Source: Bizionia paragorgiae (lineage in GTDB: Bacteria > Bacteroidota > Bacteroidia > Flavobacteriales > Flavobacteriaceae). From it: a stretch of 64,000 nucleotides of DNA. Numbering within the stretch: position 1 is the stretch's first letter; the number at the start of each line of letters is the position of its first letter. The notes beneath the pieces are model-generated. The model saw nothing but the letters and a program-made list of their open reading frames with translations. It was not told where the DNA came from and ran no database searches. The translations under genes were made by a program, and so were the position numbers. The stretch covers positions 62,001 through 126,000 of the forward strand of contig NZ_FNQK01000008.1 in assembly GCF_900107625.1 (NCBI RefSeq), given 5' to 3'. Of the stretch, positions 1-9,312 are shown one piece after another.

Positions 1-205
1 CTAAATGCCCTCGTGCCTCAGCTAATAAGGATACGTAATAACCCTTAGATTGGTACGAATAGTCCTTACACAGGTTAAATATCCTTGCTTTTTTTAGTTT
101 AGAAAATTTAGGATTGGTTAAATAGTCTTGTGACGATATAACAGAGATATGATCAATGGCAACAGTCCATTTTTCTGGCTGATTGACAATAATGTATTTT
201 TGCAT
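1..205 (-). CDS. RimK-like ATP-grasp protein, N-terminal part (runs off the window)
   Basis: An ATG at 205 on the minus strand opens a frame that stays open to base 1, giving 68 N-terminal residues. They begin MQKYIIVNQPEKW and contain ISSQDYLTNPKF, NLCKDYSYQSKGYYVSLLAE and EARGH. This is the pattern of the N-terminal domain found ahead of the ATP-grasp domain in RimK-family proteins (RLAN type), whose ATP-grasp half ligates amino acids. The catalytic part lies outside the window, so the substrate cannot be judged. The next gene, trmL, is about 190 bases upstream on the same strand with no obvious shared signal. Confidence 0.72.
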   Translation of the reverse strand, partial: MQKYIIVNQPEKWTVAIDHISVISSQDYLTNPKFSKLKKARIFNLCKDYSYQSKGYYVSLLAEARGHL

Positions 206-395
206 TAAAGACGCTTCATAGCGATTTATATTTACAATAGTTAAGTTGTGCTATAGTCTATGTAACGTGTGCACAATGTATAGTAAATGTATCGTATTTA
301 TAAATAGCTTTTACAAACTTATAAAAATAAAGTAGCACTAATTTTTATATCGGTGAAACTAAAATCGCTTCTGTATGCTGTTGTGGGTTAGGTGT

Positions 396-848
396 TTATT
401 TTAATTGCCTTAAGCCTTCATACACCACAATGCTTACCGCATTTGCTATATTTAAACTGCGAATATGTTCGCTGTGCAGCGGTATTTTATAGAGCGCTGT
501 TTGATGAGCTGAGGTAATAGATTCGGGTAGTCCTGAAGATTCTTTTCCGAAAACTAAAAACAAATCATCTTCGAAAGGGATATCCCAATGGGATTGTGTA
601 CCATGACTAGAAAGAAAGACCATATTGGCCTCTTTGTTTTTCTCGAAAAATTCCTCTTTACTGTCGTAAATAGTAATGTCTATATGTTTCCAATAGTCTA
701 AGCCAGCACGCTTAAGTCGGGCGTCACTAATTTCAAAACCAAATGGTTTAACGAGATGTAAGCGAGATCCTGAGCCTAAAGATAAACGGCCTATGTTTCC
801 TGTGTTATTTGGTATTTCAGGTTCTATTAAAACAATATTTAGTGGCAT
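396..848 (-). CDS. trmL: tRNA (cytidine(34)-2'-O)-methyltransferase TrmL
   Basis: A 150-residue SPOUT methyltransferase of the TrmL subfamily, which methylates the ribose of the wobble base C34/U34 in leucine tRNAs using S-adenosylmethionine. The three SPOUT motifs are present: NNTGNIGR at residues 14-21, LVFGKESSGLP at about 98-108, and a C-terminal block IRSLNIANAV followed by VVYEGLRQLK that forms the trefoil-knot SAM site. The length equals the usual single-domain TrmL, with no extra RNA-binding domain. It starts 17 bases after the stop of the SDR-like gene on the same strand, so the two are probably cotranscribed. Confidence 0.93.
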   Translation of the reverse strand: MPLNIVLIEPEIPNNTGNIGRLSLGSGSRLHLVKPFGFEISDARLKRAGLDYWKHIDITIYDSKEEFFEKNKEANMVFLSSHGTQSHWDIPFEDDLFLVFGKESSGLPESITSAHQTALYKIPLHSEHIRSLNIANAVSIVVYEGLRQLK

Positions 849-865
849 TTTTACTAGGTTTATTA

Positions 866-1630
866 TTAGATTGTGGTTAAATCGTTATGTATAAAAGTGT
901 AATTTAGGGTATGTACTAACTTGTCATTAGAGACTATTTTAAAACGGTCTTTAGAAGTCGCCTCAAATTCGGGTAGGGGCTTACCATATTTTGTTGCCAG
1001 TCCAGTATAAAAGTCCTTTCGCTTGGGGTGAGAACTACAACAGGCGTTAAATACAGTGTTACCTAAGTTTTTACTTATTATTTTTTCGATAATAGCGATG
1101 CAGTCATCCCGGTGAATAAGGTTGATATAGCCTTCAGGATTAGACATGGTCTTTGTGCTAGATATAAAGTTTACGGGGTTGCGGTTGTAGCCATACAAAC
1201 CCGCAAACCGAATAAGTGTAGTGTCAAAGTTTTTTGCCTTTAAAAAGAGCTGTTCAATTTGTGCTAAATCACTGCTGTTGGTTGGTGTCTCTTCAGTGAC
1301 TATAGTGTTTTTGTTCTCATAGACTGAAGTAGAACTTATAAAGATAACCTGTTTTATCCAAGACTTTTCTATGGATGCTATCAATCGCTTAAAATCAGAG
1401 CTGTTCTTATGGGCAATTGGTAGCACTAAAATGTCAGCTTTTAAAAACTCAGAGCGAACAAGCGATTCGTCTTGTATATCAATGATATAGTGAATGATGT
1501 TATGGTGTTCAAATGTGCTCCTGTTTTCATGTGTTCTATTAGAGGCTTTAACGACATAGTTGTCACTTAATTTTAAAGCTAGAGGTTTGCCCAACCAACC
1601 ACAACCTAAAACACTTATAGTTTTAGTCAT
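866..1630 (-). CDS. NAD(P)-binding SDR-type epimerase/reductase, YeeZ-like
   Basis: A 254-residue Rossmann-fold protein. The N-terminus SVLGCGWLGKPLA carries the G-x-G-x-x-G nucleotide-binding loop (G9, G11, G14), and FISSTSVYE near residue 100 is the usual beta-strand and serine region of extended SDR proteins. FAGLYGYNRNP near residue 145 and NLIHRDDCIAII near 170 match the later epimerase/dehydratase landmarks. Proteins of this type are often annotated as NAD-dependent epimerases, but their substrates are mostly unknown. It is followed closely by trmL. Its ATG lies only 11 bases downstream of the nhaA terminator hairpin, so its own promoter must overlap that hairpin, or it depends on read-through. 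Confidence 0.7.
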   Translation of the reverse strand: MTKTISVLGCGWLGKPLALKLSDNYVVKASNRTHENRSTFEHHNIIHYIIDIQDESLVRSEFLKADILVLPIAHKNSSDFKRLIASIEKSWIKQVIFISSTSVYENKNTIVTEETPTNSSDLAQIEQLFLKAKNFDTTLIRFAGLYGYNRNPVNFISSTKTMSNPEGYINLIHRDDCIAIIEKIISKNLGNTVFNACCSSHPKRKDFYTGLATKYGKPLPEFEATSKDRFKIVSNDKLVHTLNYTFIHNDLTTI

Positions 1631-1641
1631 AAGTATAAATG

Positions 1642-1675
1642 AAAAAAAACAGCACTAAATAAGTTTAGTGCTGTT
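1642..1675 (-). terminator. intrinsic terminator of nhaA
   Basis: An 11-bp perfect stem (ACAGCACTAAA / TTTAGTGCTGT, loop of 4) sits 16 bases beyond the nhaA stop codon. On the minus strand it is followed by eight U residues. Its position and U-run fit Rho-independent termination of nhaA before the SDR-like gene. Confidence 0.8.
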
Positions 1676-1689
1676 GTGTTTTTAAAGTG

Positions 1690-3018
1690 TTATTTAGTTT
1701 CCGAGGCTACCTTGTCTATTGGTTTTTTTCCGCTCAGTCTTAGAATAAGATACCCCGAAACCCCTGCTAATAGAGAACCAAGTATAATACCTACTTTAAC
1801 TGAGTTGATGTTTGTAAGATCATTACTAAAAGCAAGGTTTCCTATAAATATAGACATCGTAAATCCTACACCAGCGATACAGGCAATACCTAGAATATGA
1901 ATGAATCTAACACCCTCTGGTAGACGTGTAATTTTAAGTTTGTAGCCTAGGTAAGAGAATAGTGCAACACCAATAAACTTTCCGATAAATAAACTTATTG
2001 CGATATTAGTAAGTAGTTCGAAATTAAAGTTGTAATTCATGCTTATCACTACACCTGCATTCGAAAAAGCAAAAACAGGAAGTATGAAGTACGCTGTAAG
2101 GTGATGTAGTCGTTGTTCTAAATCTTGTAATGGTGAACGTACGGCTTCAGTAAGGTTATCTAAATCGTCAATATGATTAATTTCCTCATTACTTAGTAGG
2201 TGTTTTTCTTTACCATCAGACTCCGTAATAATTTTCTCGGATATCGAGGTTAGATTTTTTGAGAATAAACTTAAATTGATTCTTCTTTTTATAGGAATAG
2301 TAAAAGCTAAGAGTACCCCTGCAATTGTTGGGTGAATTCCAGATTTTAAGAATAAGAACCAAATAATTACAGCTAGTACCAAGCCAATGCCAATAGTATA
2401 TTTCTTTTTATTGTAAAAGGCTGCTAAGATTCCAATTAAGATAACCCCGTAAAGAATATAGTCCCAATTAATATCTGTACTGTAAAATATAGCAATTACT
2501 AATACAGCTGCAATATCATCAATAATAGCAAAGGCTGTTAGAAATATTTTTAAACTAAGAGGCACACGTTTGCCCAAGGTGCTTAATATGGCCAATGCAA
2601 AGGCAATATCTGTAGCCATAGGAATCCCCCAAGCTTTAGTGGTGTCTGCATCTTGATTTAAAGTTAAGAACATCACTACAGGAATAATCATTCCTCCTAA
2701 AGCAGCCACAAGTGGAAATGCAGCTTTTTTAACCGTATTTATTTCACCTATTAGTAATTCTCTTTTAAGTTCTAATCCAATTAAGAAAAAGAAAATGGCC
2801 ATTAACCCATCATTAATCCATAAGGATAACGGTTTTTTTAATTCGAAATTTTCAAAGGAGATGCCTATCTTATATTCCCATAGTTGCTGGTAGCTATCCA
2901 CAAAAGGTGAGTTTGCCCAAATTAGAGCAATAATTGTTGCACTAAACAGTAAAATTCCAGCTAAACTTTCAGTTTTCACGAATTTTTGAATTGGAGATAA
3001 GATGATGCGTTTTATCAT
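1690..3018 (-). CDS. nhaA: Na+/H+ antiporter NhaA
   Basis: A 442-residue inner-membrane antiporter that exports Na+ in exchange for H+ and supports pH and salt homeostasis, fitting a marine lifestyle. Family landmarks are clear: LLFSATIIALIWANSP near residue 20, WINDGLMAIFFFLIGLELKR near 65, and GIPMATDIAFALA, which carries the first essential Asp. AIIDDIAAVLVIAIFY carries the tandem Asp pair of the transport site, and GFTMSIFIGNLAF lies near the C-terminus. About 12 hydrophobic helices are visible. It is somewhat longer than the ~390-residue E. coli protein because of a hydrophilic loop around residues 250-290. A strong terminator follows; the gene appears monocistronic. Confidence 0.95.
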   Translation of the reverse strand: MIKRIILSPIQKFVKTESLAGILLFSATIIALIWANSPFVDSYQQLWEYKIGISFENFELKKPLSLWINDGLMAIFFFLIGLELKRELLIGEINTVKKAAFPLVAALGGMIIPVVMFLTLNQDADTTKAWGIPMATDIAFALAILSTLGKRVPLSLKIFLTAFAIIDDIAAVLVIAIFYSTDINWDYILYGVILIGILAAFYNKKKYTIGIGLVLAVIIWFLFLKSGIHPTIAGVLLAFTIPIKRRINLSLFSKNLTSISEKIITESDGKEKHLLSNEEINHIDDLDNLTEAVRSPLQDLEQRLHHLTAYFILPVFAFSNAGVVISMNYNFNFELLTNIAISLFIGKFIGVALFSYLGYKLKITRLPEGVRFIHILGIACIAGVGFTMSIFIGNLAFSNDLTNINSVKVGIILGSLLAGVSGYLILRLSGKKPIDKVASETK

Positions 3019-3137
3019 TAAATAGTATAATTATAGGAGTTAGCACTCTTTTTTTATCAAAACAGTACTAACTTGTTTTAAATGTAAAAATAATTGATTT
3101 TTTCAATACTATTATTCTGCCGTATGTTAATTAAAAA

Positions 3138-3752
3138 TTAAAAAAAGCCTTCTTTTTTTAGTTCTTTAATCTCTTTGGCATTAAAATGATGCACGAGAGC
3201 TTCCATCTTTTCAGGGTTAGTTTTTCTCGTGTAAACCCAGTTGTATAATTTTCCTATGATTCGTTTATAATGAAACCATTTTCCATCAGGATTTTTTTCT
3301 TCATCATAGCGAAATTCTTTCCAACGTCTTATTTTATCCTCTGTAGTTTCTGGTTTAGTCCATTTTCTGCGGTCACCAAACTTTTCTTTCCAAACTTCGT
3401 TTAACTCTTTTTTTGTTTCTTTTTTAAGTATGGATTTCTTAGGTAGGATGTAAGAGTTAAAACGCGTAATGTATTGTTGTTTAACCGGATTCTCATTTTC
3501 GCGAAGCTCTTTGATGTATCGGCATAAAAAATCTTCGGGATCTTTACTATGCATTCTAAAATCAAGACCTAAGTCTTCAATTTTTTTTATTAATTCAGGT
3601 TTGTTTTTGCGTTTGGCTCCAGTTAGGAAAGTTCCTAGGTTTCTGCCTTTGTACTTAAACCTGTGGTTTACTTGAATTTTAACACCGTTTGCTATGGCTT
3701 CCTCAAGTAGGTTTAGCCAATCTTGTTCTGAAGATACTCTTGCTCTTTTCAT
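3138..3752 (-). CDS. hypothetical protein with helicase-associated-like repeats
   Basis: A 204-residue basic soluble protein with no signal peptide, not confidently recognised. Two segments resemble each other and the small helical helicase-associated repeat. One (about residues 30-65) has NLGTFLTGAKRKNK followed by LIKKIEDLGLDF; the other (about 165-204) has KLYNWVYTRKTNPEKM followed by IKELKKEGFF. Both show a Trp/Phe-centred helix, a basic turn, and then a Leu-rich helix ending in Gly-Phe. This suggests nucleic-acid binding, but that is inference only. There is no operon context: nhaA is downstream, and a gap of more than 400 bases lies upstream. Confidence 0.55.
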   Translation of the reverse strand: MKRARVSSEQDWLNLLEEAIANGVKIQVNHRFKYKGRNLGTFLTGAKRKNKPELIKKIEDLGLDFRMHSKDPEDFLCRYIKELRENENPVKQQYITRFNSYILPKKSILKKETKKELNEVWKEKFGDRRKWTKPETTEDKIRRWKEFRYDEEKNPDGKWFHYKRIIGKLYNWVYTRKTNPEKMEALVHHFNAKEIKELKKEGFF

Positions 3753-4165
3753 AAATAGACAATTGTTAATTAATATAACTGTTCCGTACTGTCGTACAGA
3801 AGTTTCCCTTGCCTTGATTAAATTGTTTTAGTGTGAAATTTATTAATGTAGAAAAAGTACGTAAAGGGATAATACTTTTTATGTTTTACAAAAGTAAACA
3901 TTTATTTTATAGTATGTTACCTTACCGGTTTTTAATTTTTTGTTAAAGAATTTGTGTCCACTGGTCGGTATTTGTTTTAAAACTGTGAATTCCTTGTGGT
4001 TTTGTTCTTGAAATGATGATTTTTAACTTATCGGGTGTCGCTACTTTTTCGGCATAAAAAAAACGCACACTAGTGGGTGTACGGTTTTTTTGTGCTTTAA
4101 AAAGGGTTTGAAAACTAAGAGGTTAGTTTTCGGTGATTTATTTAAAATAATAGCTTATGGTCGTA
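3753..4165. other. gene-free interval with one terminator
   Basis: About 410 bases between the unknown gene at 3138-3752 and the end of the trp/nitrilase transcript. No plausible coding frame is present. It must hold the promoter of the minus-strand gene, but no clear TAnnTTTG element was found. The only strong signal is the bidirectional hairpin at 4056-4090. Confidence 0.5.
4056..4090 (-). terminator. terminator at the end of the trp-nitrilase transcript
   Basis: A 7-bp stem CGCACAC / GTGTACG (one G-U pair, loop TAGTGG) is flanked by eight A on the left and seven T on the right. It therefore reads as an intrinsic terminator on both strands. It lies about 75 bases past the stop of the GNAT-nitrilase gene and closes the minus-strand transcript that begins at the trp promoter near 12.46 kb. 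Confidence 0.75.
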
Positions 4166-5692
4166 TTATTTAAATGATTTTGTTAGTGTAAATAAATCTT
4201 TTCTACGATCCTTTAAATTTTTTACGCTACCATATTCATTAAGGTTTCGCAATAAATCGATATCTACATCGGCGATTAAAATCATCTCTGTGTTTGTTGT
4301 TGCTTCAGCTTTAATACCGTTTAAAGGGAAGGCGAAGTCACAAGGCGTTAATACGGCAGATTGGGCGAATTGTATATCCATATTTTCAACTTTTGGTAAG
4401 TTTCCAACGCTTCCAGCAATGGCAACATAACATTCGTTTTCTATAGCTCTCGCTTGAGCACAATGTCTCACTCTCGAATATCCATTTTGGGTATCAGTTA
4501 AAAAGGGCACAAATAAGATGTCCATACCCTCGTCGGCCAATAAGCGACTCAATTCTGGGAATTCAGAATCATAACAGATTAAAACACCTATTTTTCCACA
4601 ATCGGTATCGAAGGTTTGAAGTTTATTTCCACCAACCATACCCCAAACCTTAGCTTCGTCTGGTGTAACGTGTAACTTTTCATAGCGCTCTAAGCTTCCA
4701 TCACGACGACATAAATACCCAACGTTGTAAAGTTTATCATCTACCATTTCAGGCATGCTTCCTGTAATGATATTAATATTATAGGAAATGGCCAATTGAG
4801 CAAATCGAGACACAATCTCTTGGGTGTGTTTAGCGAGTTCTCTAACAGCATCTGGTGTTGATAAATTATTGTTTTCTGCCATAAGTGGCGCATTAAAAAA
4901 CTCAGGGAATACAGCGAAATCACTACGATACCCCGAGACAGCATCCACAAAAAACTCGGCTTGTTGCATGAGCTCATCCATATCCTTGTAAGGACGCATT
5001 TGCCATTGTATAAGGCCTAAGCGTACAACAGTTTTTACCGAACTCGCTTTTTTATTCTCTTTTTCGTAATAAATATTATCCCACTCTAGTAATATGGCAT
5101 AGTCTCCAGAGGATGTATCGCCTTGTAAATAATTTTTAAGAACCCTAGTAGGATGAAAATCATTAGAAATTTGAAAGTTTAAAACGGGATCGTTAATTTC
5201 TTTGCTTTTTACCTTTTCTAAATATTGTTTTGGCGTTAATGTGTCAGAATACTTATGGTAATTAGGAATACGACCACCAAATGCTAAGCCGCGAAGGTTA
5301 GAACGTTCACAAAGTTCTTTTCTGTAATCGTATAAACGACGGCCTAAACGCAAGCCTCTAAATTTAGGACGGATAAATACATCAATCCCATAAATAACAT
5401 CACCGTCAGGTCTATGGGTATTAAACGTATCATTTCCTGTAATGTCTTTATAGGTATGGTGATTATCTAGTTTGTCATAATCCACAATAATAGATAGGGC
5501 ACAACCGGCAATCTGGTCGTTAATTTTAATTACGACTTGACCTTCAGGAAAAATGTCTATCAGCTTTTTAATGTGATGTTTTTTCCAATACAAGTCGGGC
5601 ATGGTAACGTAAGATTCTATCATCGCTTCTTTAAGCTCCTCGTAGTCTTCTATACGTAAATATTCTAATTTTATGTTTTCTATATCTTCCAT
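4166..5692 (-). CDS. GNAT acetyltransferase-carbon-nitrogen hydrolase fusion protein
   Basis: A 508-residue two-domain protein. Residues about 5-200 are a GNAT-like domain (KFRGLRLGRRLYDYRKELCE is the acetyl-CoA pyrophosphate loop). Residues about 220-508 are a nitrilase-superfamily amidohydrolase with the full triad: Glu in FAVFPEFFNAPL, Lys in RYEKLHVTPDE, Cys in GVLICYDSEFPE. Fusions of this architecture are common in Bacteroidota, but the substrate is not established. The ATG is only 13 bases after the trpA stop with no terminator between, so it is probably the last gene of the trp transcript. Whether it takes part in tryptophan or indole metabolism is unproven. Confidence 0.88.
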   Translation of the reverse strand: MEDIENIKLEYLRIEDYEELKEAMIESYVTMPDLYWKKHHIKKLIDIFPEGQVVIKINDQIAGCALSIIVDYDKLDNHHTYKDITGNDTFNTHRPDGDVIYGIDVFIRPKFRGLRLGRRLYDYRKELCERSNLRGLAFGGRIPNYHKYSDTLTPKQYLEKVKSKEINDPVLNFQISNDFHPTRVLKNYLQGDTSSGDYAILLEWDNIYYEKENKKASSVKTVVRLGLIQWQMRPYKDMDELMQQAEFFVDAVSGYRSDFAVFPEFFNAPLMAENNNLSTPDAVRELAKHTQEIVSRFAQLAISYNINIITGSMPEMVDDKLYNVGYLCRRDGSLERYEKLHVTPDEAKVWGMVGGNKLQTFDTDCGKIGVLICYDSEFPELSRLLADEGMDILFVPFLTDTQNGYSRVRHCAQARAIENECYVAIAGSVGNLPKVENMDIQFAQSAVLTPCDFAFPLNGIKAEATTNTEMILIADVDIDLLRNLNEYGSVKNLKDRRKDLFTLTKSFK

Positions 5693-5705
5693 TGTTAGGC
5701 CATTA

Positions 5706-6467
5706 CTATAAAATGTTTTTTACAAAAGTATCTATATTTTTAATACCTTTTACAGAGAGGTGTTTAATAAATGCAGAGCCGATAATGGCTCCTTTTGTAT
5801 GTTGAGTTGCTTGTGTAAAAGTGTCGTGATTAGAGATTCCAAAACCAACTATTAATGGTGATTTTAGATTCATTTTGGCAACGCGTTCAAAATAATCGGT
5901 TTGTTCTTTTTGAAAGCCCACTTGCCCTCCTGTTGTGCTGGAGCTACTCACCATGTAAATGAAACCTTCTGAAATGGAATCGATATATCGAATACGATCG
6001 GCAGAAGTTTGAGGGGTGATTAAAAAGATATTAATTAATCCGTATTTTTTAAATGTAGATTTATAGTGTGTGTCGTAAACATCAACTGGAAGATCAGGAA
6101 TAATTAATCCGTCAATTCCTACTTCCTGACATGATTTACAAAAGGCTTCTACACCATATTGTAAAATAGGATTAAAGTACCCCATAATTACAAGAGGGAT
6201 AGTAGCCGAGTCTCTAATCGATTTTAGCTGATTAAAGAGAACCTGAGAAGTCATGCCGTTTTTTAAGGCTTGTGTGGAGCTCTCCTGAATCGTTGGGCCA
6301 TCGGCTAAAGGGTCGCTAAACGGCAATCCGATTTCAATCATATCTACACCGTTTTTTTCTAACTCTTGAATAATCTCTACCGTATCATCCATTGAAGGGT
6401 ACCCTGCCGAGAAATAAATGGAAAGTAGTTTTTTATTTACCTTTAATTTTTCTTGTATTCTGTTCAT
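5706..6467 (-). CDS. trpA: tryptophan synthase alpha chain TrpA
   Basis: A 253-residue TIM-barrel subunit that cleaves indole-3-glycerol phosphate to indole and glyceraldehyde-3-phosphate; indole passes through a tunnel to TrpB. The catalytic acids are seen in IEIGLPFSDPLADGPTIQ: E45 (equivalent to Glu49 of the enteric enzyme) and D56 (Asp60). The phosphate site appears as VGFGISN near residue 210. It is the seventh biosynthetic gene of the operon in order E-G-D-C-F-B-A. It is separated from trpB by an unusually long 204-base spacer, while all upstream junctions are tight or overlapping. Confidence 0.96.
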   Translation of the reverse strand: MNRIQEKLKVNKKLLSIYFSAGYPSMDDTVEIIQELEKNGVDMIEIGLPFSDPLADGPTIQESSTQALKNGMTSQVLFNQLKSIRDSATIPLVIMGYFNPILQYGVEAFCKSCQEVGIDGLIIPDLPVDVYDTHYKSTFKKYGLINIFLITPQTSADRIRYIDSISEGFIYMVSSSSTTGGQVGFQKEQTDYFERVAKMNLKSPLIVGFGISNHDTFTQATQHTKGAIIGSAFIKHLSVKGIKNIDTFVKNIL

Positions 6468-6671
6468 TTGTACGACCCAAATACTTCGGGATTTTAAATG
6501 TTCTGTAAAATTCGTCTAGGACTTTGTTGTTACATTAAAAATCCTATCTATTCATTATGTTACTTGTGTTCTTAACTTTTAATGGCAATCCCATTTTGTA
6601 AAAATCGAGCACCTATGGGTTGCAAAAGAAAGATAAAGTAAATCTTGTACTCTTTTTGTTACGCAATTAAT

Positions 6672-7853
6672 TTATAGCTCGAAATGTCTCATATAGGTTT
6701 CTAAATCTTTATCACCACGTCCCGATAAACTCACAACAACGATATCATCGGGTTTAAAGGTTTTTTGTTTAAAAACGGCAAGAGCATGTGAGCTTTCGAT
6801 AGCAGGAATAATACCTTCCAATTTGCATAATTCAAGTCCGGATGCCATGGCTTGGTCGTCGGTAATAGCAACAAATTCCGCACGTTTAGTTTTATATAAA
6901 TTCGCGTGCATTGGTCCGACACCAGGATAATCTAATCCCGCCGAAATAGAGTAGGGCTCGGTTATTTGTCCGTCGGAAGTCTGCATTAGCAGCGTCTTGC
7001 TACCATGAATTATACCTTCTTTTCCTAGAAACGATGTCGCTGCGCTTTCGCCAGAATCAATTCCTAATCCTGCGGCTTCGGCAGCAATTAACTGAACACT
7101 TGGCGAATCGAGATAATGATAAAAAGCACCGGCGGCGTTACTACCGCCACCCACGCAGGCAATAATATAATCTGGTTCTTTTCGGCCTTCTTTATCTTGT
7201 AGTTGCCATTGGATTTCCTCGGAAATAACAGCTTGAAAACGCGCAACCATATCTGGGTAGGGGTGCGGACCAACGACACTCCCAATAATGTAGTGGGTGT
7301 TTACGGGGTTGTTAATCCAATCGCGAATAGCTTCGTTAGTAGCGTCTTTTAATGTTTTACTTCCTGAATTGGCAGGAACCACTGTGGCGCCTAACATTTT
7401 CATTCGTGCTACATTTGGAGCTTGGCGTTTTATGTCTATTGCCCCCATATACACAATACATTCTAACCCCATTAATGCGCAAACTGTAGCGGTAGCAACA
7501 CCGTGTTGTCCTGCACCAGTTTCAGCAATAATTCGAGTTTTTCCCAAGCGTTGAGCCATTAAAATCTGACCAATAGTATTGTTTATTTTATGCGCGCCAG
7601 TATGATTTAAATCTTCTCGTTTTAAGTAGATTTTGGTGTTGTATTTTTCCGATAGTCGCTTGGCAAAATATAAGGGTGACGGACGACCAACATAGTCTTT
7701 TAAAAGCGCGTTAAAAGCTGCTTGAAAAGACGGCTCAGCCATCACTTTTAAATAGTTTAGACGTAACTCTTCCACATTAGGGTAAAGCATTTCTGGTATG
7801 AACGCTCCTCCAAAATCACCGTAATAGCCTTGGCTATCTACATTATAGGACAT
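6672..7853 (-). CDS. trpB: tryptophan synthase beta chain TrpB
   Basis: A 393-residue PLP enzyme condensing indole with serine. The Schiff-base lysine is K89 in [15 protein letters not shown]. The glycine-rich phosphate-binding loop [10 protein letters not shown] lies near residue 232, and [12 protein letters not shown] near 115 is also typical. The length is normal for the TrpB1 type that pairs with TrpA. Its ATG overlaps the end of trpF by 11 bases, indicating translational coupling. Confidence 0.97.
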   Translation of the reverse strand: MSYNVDSQGYYGDFGGAFIPEMLYPNVEELRLNYLKVMAEPSFQAAFNALLKDYVGRPSPLYFAKRLSEKYNTKIYLKREDLNHTGAHKINNTIGQILMAQRLGKTRIIAETGAGQHGVATATVCALMGLECIVYMGAIDIKRQAPNVARMKMLGATVVPANSGSKTLKDATNEAIRDWINNPVNTHYIIGSVVGPHPYPDMVARFQAVISEEIQWQLQDKEGRKEPDYIIACVGGGSNAAGAFYHYLDSPSVQLIAAEAAGLGIDSGESAATSFLGKEGIIHGSKTLLMQTSDGQITEPYSISAGLDYPGVGPMHANLYKTKRAEFVAITDDQAMASGLELCKLEGIIPAIESSHALAVFKQKTFKPDDIVVVSLSGRGDKDLETYMRHFEL

Positions 7854-8481
7854 AACCGTGCTTTATAAGTTGGTATTTAAAATCGTTTAGTAGTTTTATG
7901 TCTTTAAAGCCTGAAGTGGATTCGAATTTACTGTTTAAATCCACAGTACAGCATAAATCAGATTCTGGACGTTTTAAGAATAATAAAAAAGCGTCTAGTT
8001 CGTCCATTCCAATACCTCCGCTTAAAAAGTAAGATTTAGATGATTTGTATTTTTTTAGAACGTTCCAGTTAAAAGTATATCCGTTACCTCCGGGTTCTTT
8101 TCCTTTAGTGTCGAACATATAATAATCACAAACCTCTTCATAAGGCTCTAAAACTTTAAAATCAAATTGATTTTTAATAGAAAACACTTTAATAACAATC
8201 ACGTCAAAGGCACGTACCTGAGCACAGAACTCTGGCGATTCGTCACCGTGTAATTGTACACCTTGAAGTTTGTGCTTTTCAATTTTTTCGACGATAAAAT
8301 CTAATTTAGCGTTTACAAACACGCCAATTTTTTTGATGTCTTCAGAGATTTCTGGACCTTCAGAATTAAAATATCTCGGCGATTTTTCGTAAAAAATAAA
8401 GCCCATATAATCAGGTTTCACATCGCTTGCCACATCTAAAATGTTACTTTCAGATTTCATTCCGCATACTTTTAATTTCAT
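7843..8481 (-). CDS. trpF: phosphoribosylanthranilate isomerase TrpF
   Basis: Isomerises phosphoribosylanthranilate to CdRP, the third step of tryptophan synthesis. The start is set at the ATG at 8481, giving [13 protein letters not shown], the family N-terminus with the catalytic Cys in KVCGMK. A longer frame from 8550 would add an Asn-rich, non-homologous stretch encoded by the trpC end and the spacer. Other landmarks are [18 protein letters not shown] near residue 80, and [14 protein letters not shown] near 160. The 212-residue length is usual. It overlaps trpB downstream by 11 bases and lies 28 bases after trpC. Confidence 0.93.
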   Translation of the reverse strand: MKLKVCGMKSESNILDVASDVKPDYMGFIFYEKSPRYFNSEGPEISEDIKKIGVFVNAKLDFIVEKIEKHKLQGVQLHGDESPEFCAQVRAFDVIVIKVFSIKNQFDFKVLEPYEEVCDYYMFDTKGKEPGGNGYTFNWNVLKKYKSSKSYFLSGGIGMDELDAFLLFLKRPESDLCCTVDLNSKFESTSGFKDIKLLNDFKYQLIKHGYVL

Positions 8482-8509
8482 CTGTATATTTTTATTGTTG
8501 TTGTTATTT

Positions 8510-9289
8510 TTATAGTTGATTGATAAAGGCTTTGGCGCTTTGACCGGCATTATCGGTTTTCATAAAATGTTCTCCTATTAAAAAGCCTTTAAAACCATAA
8601 GGTTGAAGGCTTTTAACGGCAGCCACCGAACTTATTCCGCTTTCAGATATTTTTACAAACTCTTCAGGGATTAAGCTGCTTAGTGTTTTACTTGTTTCTA
8701 GACTCACCGTAAAGGTTTTTAAATCCCTGTTATTAACACCTATAATATCGATGCTTGGTAATAGTGATTTTTTAAGGTCGTCAGTATTGTGTATTTCCAA
8801 TAAAACGTCTAAACCCAATTGTTTTGCAAAAGTAGAGAATTGTAGTATCTCTTCGGGGGTTAATATCGCAGCAATTAATAAAATAGCATCGGCACCATAC
8901 GCTTTGGCTTCTAAGATTTGATAGGTGTCTATTATAAACTCTTTACGTAAAATGGGTAAACTACAACTCGCACGTGCTACAATTAAATCATCTAGCGATC
9001 CTCCAAAATATTTAGCATCTGTTAATACCGATAGCGCACTCGCTCCAGCGTTTTCGTAACCTTTGGCTACTTCGCAGACAGCAAAACTATGATTAATTAC
9101 GTTTTTTGATGGTGATCGTCGTTTGTGCTCGGCGATAATACCTGTTGTACTTTCTCTAAGACGATTGGCTAAAGAAAAGGGTGTTCGGTTAACTAATTCT
9201 GCGCGCTCTAATTGAGAGGAGGGAACCACTGATTTCCGGAGGTTTACCTCTTGCCTTTTGTCGGCTACAATGCGTAATAGTATATTCAT
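8510..9289 (-). CDS. trpC: indole-3-glycerol phosphate synthase TrpC
   Basis: A 259-residue single-domain TIM barrel (not fused to TrpF as in enterics) that closes the indole ring. IIAEHKRRSPSKNVI near residue 50 holds the substrate-binding Lys and Ser. ALSVLTDAKYFGGSLDDL near 85, ILRKEFIIDTYQILEAKAYGADAILLIAA near 110-140, VNNRDLKTF near 180, and SESGISS near 210 are the usual barrel-strand motifs. It sits between trpD (23 bases upstream) and trpF (28 bases downstream). Confidence 0.96.
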   Translation of the reverse strand: MNILLRIVADKRQEVNLRKSVVPSSQLERAELVNRTPFSLANRLRESTTGIIAEHKRRSPSKNVINHSFAVCEVAKGYENAGASALSVLTDAKYFGGSLDDLIVARASCSLPILRKEFIIDTYQILEAKAYGADAILLIAAILTPEEILQFSTFAKQLGLDVLLEIHNTDDLKKSLLPSIDIIGVNNRDLKTFTVSLETSKTLSSLIPEEFVKISESGISSVAAVKSLQPYGFKGFLIGEHFMKTDNAGQSAKAFINQL

Positions 9290-9312
9290 TTTTAGTATTC
9301 TTAGGCGGTTAA

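Noticed and set aside
8482-8550. Longer trpF start with an Asn-rich segment
   Set aside because: It overlaps trpC and has no homology to TrpF, whereas MKLKVCGMK at 8481 is the usual beginning.
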